Positions 5,979 through 11,016 of a stretch of 11,016 bases of DNA are shown here, in pieces. Source of the stretch: Caldimonas sp. (GTDB lineage Bacteria > Pseudomonadota > Gammaproteobacteria > Burkholderiales > Burkholderiaceae_C); the NCBI GenBank assembly GCA_030150305.1, contig JASLGD010000528.1:1-11016 (forward strand), written 5' to 3'. The notes beneath the pieces were generated by a model. The model was not told the DNA's origin, did no database searches, and saw nothing but the letters and a program-made list of their open reading frames with translations. Positions within the stretch are counted from its first letter, which is position 1. Each line of letters begins with the position of its first letter. The position numbers were made by a program, and so were the translations under genes.

Positions 5979-7739
5979 GTGGCGCCGGACTCGGCTCGAC
6001 GGCTGCGCGGAACGACCGCCTTCTTCGCCCTCGCCGTCGTCCTCGTTGCGGCGGCGGCGACGCTGCCGCTCGACGACTACACGATGCACATCCTCGTGCA
6101 GACGGCGAGCTACGCGATCGCGGTGTTCGGCCTCACGGTGGTGCTGGGCCTGTGCGGGCAGATCAACCTCGCGCAGGCGGCGTTCTTCGGCTTCGGTGCC
6201 TACGCGGTCGGCCTCGGCACCGCCGACCTGCACCTCGGCTTCTGGCCTTCGCTCGCGCTCGGCTCCTGCGTCGCGCTGCTGATGGGCGCCTTCCTCGGCA
6301 CCACCACCCTGCGCCTCGGCGGCCACTACCTCGCGATGGTGACGATCAGCTTCCAGCAGATCGTGACCCTGGTGATGGTGAACTGGATCCCGGTGACGCA
6401 CGGCCCCGACGGCGTCAGCCGCATCCTGCGGCCGGCCGGGTTCGCGTCGCCGCAGTCGTTCCTGGCCCTGTGCGTGGCGGCGATGGCGCTGATCGGCTAT
6501 GCCGTCTGGCTGCTGCCGCACACGTCGCTCGGGAGGGCGATGCGCGCGGTGCGCGACAACGAGCTCGCCGCCGGCGTCGCCGGCGTCAACGTCTACCGGA
6601 CGAAGGTGGCAGCGTTCGCCCTTTCGGCGCTGCTCGGCGGCATCGGCGGCGGGCTCTTCGCGGCCGGCTTTTCGTACGTCAGCCCCGACCAGTTCAGCTT
6701 CGCCGAGTCGATCGTCTTCATCACGATGACGCTGCTCGGCGGCGTCGCCTCGCCGGTCGGCGCGCTCGTCGGCACGGCGCTCCTGATCGTGCTCCCGGAA
6801 AGCCTGCGCTTCCTGAAGAGCGTGCCGGGCCTGTATCTCGCGGTGTACGGCTTCGCGATCATCCTCATCGTGCGCTACATGCCGGAGGGCATCTGGGGCT
6901 TCGTCCAGGAGAGGCTGCGCCGCGTCCTCGCGCCGCCGGCGTTCACGACGCCGCCGCAGCCGCTCGCGCTCGCGCCGGCGCGCGACGACGCGTCGCTCGC
7001 GCTCGAGGTCGTCGGGCTCAGCAAGCACTTCGGCGGCCTGAAGGCGGTCGACGACGTGTCGTTCAGCGTGCGCCGCGGCGAGGTCCATGCCCTGATCGGC
7101 CCGAACGGCTCGGGCAAGACGACGACGCTCAACGTGCTCTCGGGCCTCTACGCCGCGACCGCCGGGCGGGTCGTCGTGGGCGGACGCGACGTCACGCACC
7201 TGCCGCCCCACGCGCGCACGGCCGCCGGCATGGGGCGCACGTTCCAGAACATTCGCCTCTTTCGCTCCATGAGCGCGCTCGAGAACGTCGTCATCGGCGC
7301 CGACCATGCCGGCCAGCGCCTCGACGGCGGCCACGCCGCGCTGGTCGAACGCGCGCGCGCCGCGCTCGCCTTCGTCGGGCTGGGAGGCCGCGCGCTCGAG
7401 CAGGTGACGGCGTTCTCGTACGGCCACCAGCGGCTGATCGAGATCGCGCGCGCGCTGGCCGGCAATCCCACGCTGCTGCTGCTCGACGAGCCGGCCGCCG
7501 GGCTCAATGCGACCGAGAAGCTGGCGCTGCGCGACCTGCTGCGGCGGATCGAGCAGATGGGCCTGACGATCCTCATCATCGACCACGACATGACGCTCGT
7601 CAGCGAGGTCGCGGCGAACATCACGGTGCTCAACTTCGGCCGGCGCATCGCCGACGGCGCCGCAGCCGAGGTGCTGCAGCAGCCCGACGTGATCGACGCC
7701 TACCTCGGCCGCGAACCCGATGTCGCTCATTTCGCTTGA
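5979..7739 (+). CDS. livM/livG: Fused LivM permease - LivG ATPase
   Basis: A 586-residue protein joining two usually separate subunits. Residues 1-310 are LivM-like: LCGQINLAQAAFFGFGAYAVG (58-78) is the permease hallmark, AMRAVRDNELAAGVAG (187-202) the ATPase-coupling loop, and MPEGIWG (301-307) the usual LivM end. A Pro/Ala-rich linker (about 315-338) leads to a complete LivG-like ATPase: Walker A GPNGSGKT (374-381), Q-loop TFQNIRLF with Gln423, signature FSYGHQR (479-485, in place of LSGGQ as usual in LivG), Walker B LLLLDEP (499-505) and H-loop His536. All catalytic motifs are intact, so the fusion looks functional. The GTG start at 5979 has AGGA at 5967-5970. The next gene overlaps its last 20 bases. 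Such fusions are known in Burkholderiales-type HAAT operons; the linker is the only non-family part. Confidence 0.92.
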   Translation: MAPDSARRLRGTTAFFALAVVLVAAAATLPLDDYTMHILVQTASYAIAVFGLTVVLGLCGQINLAQAAFFGFGAYAVGLGTADLHLGFWPSLALGSCVALLMGAFLGTTTLRLGGHYLAMVTISFQQIVTLVMVNWIPVTHGPDGVSRILRPAGFASPQSFLALCVAAMALIGYAVWLLPHTSLGRAMRAVRDNELAAGVAGVNVYRTKVAAFALSALLGGIGGGLFAAGFSYVSPDQFSFAESIVFITMTLLGGVASPVGALVGTALLIVLPESLRFLKSVPGLYLAVYGFAIILIVRYMPEGIWGFVQERLRRVLAPPAFTTPPQPLALAPARDDASLALEVVGLSKHFGGLKAVDDVSFSVRRGEVHALIGPNGSGKTTTLNVLSGLYAATAGRVVVGGRDVTHLPPHARTAAGMGRTFQNIRLFRSMSALENVVIGADHAGQRLDGGHAALVERARAALAFVGLGGRALEQVTAFSYGHQRLIEIARALAGNPTLLLLDEPAAGLNATEKLALRDLLRRIEQMGLTILIIDHDMTLVSEVAANITVLNFGRRIADGAAAEVLQQPDVIDAYLGREPDVAHFA

Positions 7740-8454
7740 AGGCGTGACGCTGCGTTACGGCGAGATCGAGGCCGTGCGCGGCCTCTCGCTGGCCGTCGAC
7801 GGCGGCGAGGTGGTGACGCTGCTCGGCAGCAACGGCGCCGGCAAGTCGACGACGCTGCGCGCGATCTCCGGGCTGCTCAAGCCCGCCGCCGGCGACATCG
7901 TCTTCGACGGCCGCTCGATCACGACGCTCCATCCCGAGGCGATCGTGCGCCTCGGGATCGCCCACGTGCCGGAAGGCCGCCGCGTGTTCCCGGGCCTCAC
8001 CGCGCGCGAGAACATCATGCTCGGCGCTTCGAATCGCGGCCGCGTCGACAAGTCGACGTTGCGCGAGGAAGCGGACGAGATGTTCGACCTCTTCCCGGAC
8101 ATCCGCCCGTTCGCCGACGCGCTCGGCTGGACGCTGTCCGGCGGCCAGCAGCAGATGGTCGCGGTCGCGCGCGGCCTGATGGCGCGACCGCGCCTGCTGC
8201 TGCTCGACGAGCCTTCGCTCGGGCTCGCGCCGGTGATCGTGCAGAAGGTGTTCTCGATCATCGCCGAGATCCGTCGGCGCGGCACGACGGTGCTGCTGGT
8301 CGAGCAGAACGCGCGCATGGCGCTCTCGGTCGCCGACCGCGGTTATGTCCTCGAGACCGGGCGGCTCGCCGCGCAGGGCCGGCCGGCCGAGCTGTGGTCC
8401 AACGACGAGGTTCGAGCCGCCTATCTCGGCGGCCGCATCGACAAGCCCGCGTGA
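7720..8454 (+). CDS. livF: LivF-type ABC ATPase
   Basis: A 244-residue cytoplasmic ATPase, the second nucleotide-binding partner of the importer. Walker A is GSNGAGKS (36-43), the signature is LSGGQQQ (139-145), and Walker B LLLLDEPSLGLAP is at 159-171. VEQN at 195-198 puts Gln where most ABC ATPases have the H-loop His, which is normal for LivF. HVPEGRRVFPGLT (82-94) is the LivF Q-loop region. The start overlaps the end of the fused livM/livG gene by 20 bases and has no clear ribosome site, so it is probably translated by coupling. It closes the operon: binding protein, LivH, LivM-G and LivF make a complete importer with no second copy of any part. Confidence 0.93.
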   Translation: MSLISLEGVTLRYGEIEAVRGLSLAVDGGEVVTLLGSNGAGKSTTLRAISGLLKPAAGDIVFDGRSITTLHPEAIVRLGIAHVPEGRRVFPGLTARENIMLGASNRGRVDKSTLREEADEMFDLFPDIRPFADALGWTLSGGQQQMVAVARGLMARPRLLLLDEPSLGLAPVIVQKVFSIIAEIRRRGTTVLLVEQNARMALSVADRGYVLETGRLAAQGRPAELWSNDEVRAAYLGGRIDKPA

Positions 8455-8517
8455 TGCCGCCGCGGGCCGGTCACGGCGGTCGCGGCGCCGAGCCCCCGGA
8501 CTTCTTCGGGCCGTGCC

Positions 8518-8545
8518 GAAGCGGCCACTCGCGAGCGGCCGCTTC
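8518..8545. repeat. Inverted repeat between convergent genes, possible bidirectional transcript end
   Basis: A perfect 9-bp stem GAAGCGGCC/GGCCGCTTC with a 10-base loop lies 63 bases after livF and 8 bases beyond the stop codon of the opposing hydrolase gene. Neither strand has a U-tract after it, so it is not a canonical rho-independent terminator. It may act as an mRNA 3'-end stabiliser or a weak bidirectional terminator. The rest of 8455-8553 shows nothing recognisable. Confidence 0.5.
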
Positions 8546-8553
8546 CGCTCAGC

Positions 8554-9567
8554 TCAATGCATCGGACGACAGTCGGACGATGATTCGGCGGCCAGCCGGC
8601 CAGCGTCCATCGCCGGAGGCAGCTTCGGATTGGTGCTGTGCCACGTGTCGGTCCACGTCGTCGGCCAATGCCCCCACATGTTGAGTTGCCCTAGCGCGTC
8701 GAGCAGGCCGAGGTATTGGAAGTAGTCGACGCCGTCGACATTGCGGGCGATCGGGCAGCCGAGCGTCACGACGCGCAGGCCGCGCGTGCACTCGGACGGC
8801 AGCGACAGAATCGCATTGCCGATTTGCAGCGCCCCCTTGCTGTGCCCGATCAGCAGCTTGAACGGCGGCTTGCGGTGCAGCATGAGCGCATGCAGCACGT
8901 CGGACGAACCCGACCCGAAACGGAACACCGGAGCGCCCTGGATCGTCGGCACGCCCGGCGCCGAAGCGGAAAGCTCGCGCCCGACCGTTGCCGTCTGCGG
9001 CGCCAAGCTGGCCAAGCTCCACTGGATCAGGCTGTTGGATCGCAGGAGATCGTGCATGCCGAAGCCGAACCAGCCGCCCAGGCCCTGCAGGACCACGTCC
9101 GCGACGCCGTAGCCGGGAACGATGGCCAGCACCGGCTGTCGCAGCGTCGCAGAGATGTCCCACGCGAACGCGGCGCTGCCGAGCGCGGAGCTGCCGACGC
9201 CGGTGATCGTGGCGATCTGCACCTGCCGCGTTTCATCATGGCGCGAGGCAAGGTACGCCTCGACGTTCTGATAGCGATGAACGTACGGCTGCGTCGTCGC
9301 GTCGATCAACAGCAGCGATCCCTCGGGATCGCTCAATGCATCGAAGTCGACGATCCGCGACGGCGGCTTGTCGCCAGCGGCGACCGTCGGCGCGTCGCGC
9401 GCCGCGAGCGCGGCGCCCAGACCCGGCGTGTCGTAGAAGATCGCGTCAAGCACCGTGTTGAACAGGCGACAGGCGCGCACCGCCGGCTGGACCCAGGCCA
9501 TCGGCAACTCGAACGCGCCGAGCAACGGCCGCTCCGCCTGACGAACATCGTTCTTCGCGACAGCCAT
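8554..9567 (-). CDS. Alpha/beta-hydrolase-like protein, function unknown
   Basis: I do not recognise the family of this 337-residue protein. The best clue is LLIGHSKGALQIGNAI (238-253), a strand-nucleophile-elbow-helix with the GxSxG motif GHSKG, where Ser243 would be the nucleophile of a lipase/esterase-like alpha/beta hydrolase. It is followed by VVTLGCP (266-272), a strand often found after the nucleophile helix in lipases. Asp279 or Asp282 and His300 or His310 could complete a triad, but this is a guess. A Gly-rich hydrophobic stretch (PGYGVADVVLQGLGGWFGFG, 151-170) precedes the core. There is no signal peptide, so it is probably cytoplasmic. The ATG at 9567 has GGGAG seven bases upstream (9575-9579, minus strand). 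It stands alone, convergent with the ABC operon and divergent from the next gene. GC-rich codon use matches its neighbours. Confidence 0.72.
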   Translation of the reverse strand: MAVAKNDVRQAERPLLGAFELPMAWVQPAVRACRLFNTVLDAIFYDTPGLGAALAARDAPTVAAGDKPPSRIVDFDALSDPEGSLLLIDATTQPYVHRYQNVEAYLASRHDETRQVQIATITGVGSSALGSAAFAWDISATLRQPVLAIVPGYGVADVVLQGLGGWFGFGMHDLLRSNSLIQWSLASLAPQTATVGRELSASAPGVPTIQGAPVFRFGSGSSDVLHALMLHRKPPFKLLIGHSKGALQIGNAILSLPSECTRGLRVVTLGCPIARNVDGVDYFQYLGLLDALGQLNMWGHWPTTWTDTWHSTNPKLPPAMDAGRLAAESSSDCRPMH

Positions 9568-9965
9568 GAGCCGACTCCCGGCGATGCATCCTGGATCCGG
9601 ATGCGACGTCGAACACTATCGCCGGTTTGCGTCAAGTTCATCCATTCTCCGGGTGATGCGGTCGAGTCCAGCGCGGGAGGCGCAATCCCAGCGCGCTGGA
9701 GGCGTCTCAACGTTGCCGGCAGCTGCCGTCCGTCCTGCTCGGCGGCCGGCGTTCCTCGAGACTCGAGGAGCTCTACCGATCGATTCAGGCGCGTTGATGC
9801 GGCGCACCCCGAACGGTCGATCGCGCAGGCTCGGAAATTCGTGATCGGCCAAGCGCAGGAGGTGGCGAGGCGCCGGAAAAGCCGACCGTGGCCGCGGCCG
9901 AAATCGACTTCGACGCGTCGACTATCGCGGCCGCGCACAATGGCATCGACCTAGGAGGCTCTCAC
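9568..9965. other. Divergent non-coding region
   Basis: These 398 bases separate the minus-strand hydrolase gene from the plus-strand secreted-protein gene. The reading frames that cross it have mixed third-position use unlike the neighbours, no ribosome sites and no family resemblance, so I do not call a gene. It should hold both promoters. On the minus strand, TTGACG at about 9630-9635 could be a -35 box for the hydrolase, but no good -10 follows at standard spacing. For the plus-strand gene, CACAAT at 9936-9941 is a possible -10 (four of six) without a clear -35. A perfect palindrome is listed separately. Confidence 0.6.
9753..9769. promoter_or_regulatory. Perfect 17-bp palindrome, possible operator
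   Basis: TCCTCGAGACTCGAGGA reads as two 8-base arms around a single central A. The one-base centre makes an RNA hairpin poor, so binding of a dimeric protein to the DNA is the more natural reading. It lies roughly mid-way between two divergent genes, 186 bases from the hydrolase start and 197 from the secreted-protein start. No regulator gene is nearby and no second copy was seen in the window, so function is inference. Confidence 0.35.
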
Positions 9966-10655
9966 ATGATCACGATCCCATCGCGAACCGCTCTGGCGTA
10001 CGGGTTCTGCTTCATCCTCGCTGCGGGCGCCACGGCGAGCGCCGTCGCCGCCGACCCGCCGGCCCACGTGCGCGGCACGATCGCTTCGACGACCGCGGAC
10101 AGCCTCACCGTGAAGACGGCGCAAGGCAACGTCAAGGTCGCGACCGACCCATCGACCCGCATCTTCGGCATCGTTGCGAGCAGCGTCGCGCAGATCAAGG
10201 AAGGCACGTTCGTCGGCATCGCCAACGTGCCCGCCGGCTCGGGCGCTGCAAACGCCCTCGAGGTCGTCGTGTTTCCCGATGCCATGAAGGGGGCCGGGCT
10301 CGGCGACTACCCGTGGGACCTCGCCGCGCCCGGATCGTCGGTCGCGCAGAGCTCGGCGATGACGAACGGAACGGTGAAATCGACCGGCGCCGGCGGAGTG
10401 TCCACGAGTTCCGCAATGACCAACGGCACGGTCAAGAAGACTGCCGACGCGGGTGGTCTCACGCTCACCGTCGACTACGGCCAGGGCGAGAAGACAATCC
10501 GCGTTCCAGCCGGCGTGCCGGTGGTCGGGATCGTGCCGGCCGACTCGAGCAAGCTCGTGCCTGGGGCGCACGTGTTCGTCTCGACGAAGAAGGACGCACC
10601 GGGGACTGCCGCCTTCATCTCGGTCGGCATCAACGGCATCGTCCCGCCGATGTGA
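9966..10655 (+). CDS. Secreted protein with two DUF5666-like repeats
   Basis: A 229-residue exported protein of unknown function. AGGAGG at 9953-9958, seven bases before the ATG at 9966, fixes this start; the in-frame upstream ATG at 9888 has no ribosome site and would hide the signal peptide. Residues 1-29 are a signal peptide (hydrophobic YGFCFILAAGATASAVAA). The mature protein has two similar beta-rich halves, about 34-104 and 151-223. Each reads roughly 'GT(I/V)....(S/G)LTV......V......(V)GIV...S..(I/L)..G..V', like small DUF5666/OB-type domains. The linker carries SSAMTNGTVK twice (129-138, 148-157), the second running into repeat two. There are no membrane spans after the signal, no catalytic motif, and one Cys inside the signal peptide. 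A periplasmic or extracellular binding or structural role is possible. The domain assignment is by pattern, not by search. Confidence 0.75.
   Translation: MITIPSRTALAYGFCFILAAGATASAVAADPPAHVRGTIASTTADSLTVKTAQGNVKVATDPSTRIFGIVASSVAQIKEGTFVGIANVPAGSGAANALEVVVFPDAMKGAGLGDYPWDLAAPGSSVAQSSAMTNGTVKSTGAGGVSTSSAMTNGTVKKTADAGGLTLTVDYGQGEKTIRVPAGVPVVGIVPADSSKLVPGAHVFVSTKKDAPGTAAFISVGINGIVPPM
10350..10436 (+). repeat. Internal coding repeat SSAMTNGTVK x2
   Basis: Two ten-residue identical peptides are encoded at 10350-10379 and 10407-10436, separated by nine residues. The DNA copies differ mainly at third codon positions, so the peptide has been kept while the codons diverged. This points to selection on the motif and against a recent duplication or an assembly error. 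Confidence 0.8.
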
Positions 10656-10695
10656 CCTGTCGCTTCGACGCGCGCCGCGAGCGGTCGCGAGGCTC

Positions 10696-10869
10696 CTAGT
10701 CCGCGGTGATCCGGCGCTGCGCAGCGACCTGCTTCCAGCGCCGCAGATCGTCTGCCACGAGCGCCGCGAACGCGCTGGCCGTCATCGCGGTCGGCACGGT
10801 GCCGTCGGGCCCGAGCACCGCGCCCAGCTCGGGCGACGCGGCGATCTCGTTGATCTCGCGGTTCCATCT
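10696..10869 (-). pseudogene. C-terminal remnant of a Bug/TctC-family solute-binding protein
   Basis: Reading the minus strand down to TAG (10698-10696) gives about 57 residues: WNREINEIAASPELGAVLG, then GTVPTAMTASAFAALVADD, then LRRWKQVAAQRRITAD. This is the classic end of Bug-type periplasmic tricarboxylate-binding proteins ('LNREI..IL..P....L...G..P..MTP.EF.A.......RW..V'). Whole family members are about 320 residues. Here an in-frame TGA (10872-10870) stops the reading just upstream, and the expected 'PAGTP' segment before WNREIN is absent in all minus-strand frames, so the first four-fifths are missing, not just shifted. It is convergent with the preceding secreted-protein gene, 40 bases away. 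Confidence 0.7.
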
Positions 10870-10931
10870 TCAAGGCCGCTTTGCAGGTGGCCGACATCGA
10901 TCACGCCTGCGACGCGGTCGGCGGCGCGTAG
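10860..10931 (+). pseudogene. Short fragment resembling the N-terminus of a VOC (glyoxalase-like) protein
   Basis: The plus-strand frame from 10860 reads GSIFKAALQVADIDHACD, then AVGGA and TAG (10929-10931). The first part resembles the beginning of VOC/glyoxalase-superfamily proteins ('IFKAxLQVADIDxACxFY'), but the start codon and everything after about 16 residues are missing. It begins within a few bases of where the Bug-family remnant on the other strand ends, which suggests a rearrangement joint. The match is short and from memory, so chance similarity is possible. Confidence 0.3.
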
Positions 10932-11014
10932 CCGACGACGCCGTTCATCGATCGACCGCCGACCGAGACGCTACGCGCGCGACGCCCGCAATCGAGGAGG
11001 CGGCCGCTCGGAGA
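10901..11014 (-). CDS. Possible C-terminal end of an unidentified gene entering from the right
   Basis: A minus-strand frame open from the window edge runs 37 residues (SPSGRLLDCGRR..VSVGGRSMNGVVGYAPPTASQA) to TGA at 10903-10901. It could be the end of a gene lying mainly outside the window, or chance open frame in GC-rich DNA. I recognise no family in it. Other frames in 10932-11016 show nothing better. Confidence 0.2.
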   Translation of the reverse strand, partial: SPSGRLLDCGRRARSVSVGGRSMNGVVGYAPPTASQA

Positions 11015-11016
11015 GC

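Noticed and set aside
5838..7730. Minus-strand open frame of 630 codons opposite livM/livG
   Set aside because: Low-complexity Arg/Asp/Glu/Ala translation with no motif, entirely antisense to a gene with clear ABC motifs.
9566..9938. Small open frames on both strands in the divergent region
   Set aside because: Third-position use is mixed, unlike real genes here, and there is no ribosome site or family resemblance.
9888..9965. Upstream ATG extension of the secreted protein
   Set aside because: The extension has no ribosome site, while AGGAGG precedes the ATG at 9966, which also begins a proper signal peptide.
10676..10689. Small hairpin CGCGA-GCGG-TCGCG after the secreted-protein gene
   Set aside because: The stem is only 5 bp with no T-tract; such pairs are common by chance at this GC content, so I do not call a terminator.
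1..11016. CRISPR array, insertion sequence, toxin-antitoxin or defence system
   Set aside because: No regularly spaced repeats, transposase motifs, or small paired toxin-antitoxin genes could be seen on either strand.

Overview
This is an 11 kb stretch of GC-rich (about two-thirds G+C by eye) proteobacterial DNA. The gene families suggest a betaproteobacterium, probably Burkholderiales-like. The clues are a fdxA/TrxR-like ferredoxin reductase pair, a branched-chain-amino-acid-type ABC operon with a LivM-LivG fusion, a TonB-dependent receptor, and a Bug/TctC-type solute-binding-protein remnant. This placement is an inference from gene content, not a taxonomic result.

Layout from left to right: (1) 1-127, the 3' end of fdxA (ferredoxin), followed one base later by a complete TrxR-like ferredoxin-NADP+ reductase (129-1181). 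(2) A candidate promoter overlapping the reductase stop codon, then a clear TPP (thiamine pyrophosphate) riboswitch (about 1205-1302) leading a TonB-dependent outer-membrane receptor (1361-3550). This points to uptake of thiamine or a thiamine precursor. (3) An Asn tRNA (3590-3665) with its own TATAAT box and a rho-independent terminator, which isolates the receptor unit from what follows. (4) A four-gene HAAT-family ABC import operon (3878-8454): Tat-type substrate-binding protein, LivH permease, a LivM permease fused to a LivG ATPase, and LivF ATPase. A strong hairpin lies between the binding protein and livH. (5) A convergent minus-strand gene for an unrecognised alpha/beta-hydrolase-like protein with a GHSKG nucleophile elbow (8554-9567). 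(6) A 398-base non-coding divergent region holding a perfect 17-bp palindrome. (7) A secreted protein built from two DUF5666-like repeats (9966-10655). (8) A degraded right end (10696-11016) with a truncated Bug-family C-terminus and short coding scraps on both strands.

The genes form several independent units. The ferredoxin and its reductase probably make one electron-transfer pair. The riboswitch and receptor form a vitamin-responsive uptake unit. The ABC genes form a complete importer whose ligand cannot be read from the sequence. I found no CRISPR array, transposase, integrase or prophage gene. The most interesting signals are the TPP-riboswitch-controlled TonB receptor, the two-domain secreted protein with duplicated SSAMTNGTVK linkers, the orphan hydrolase, and the gene debris at the right edge.
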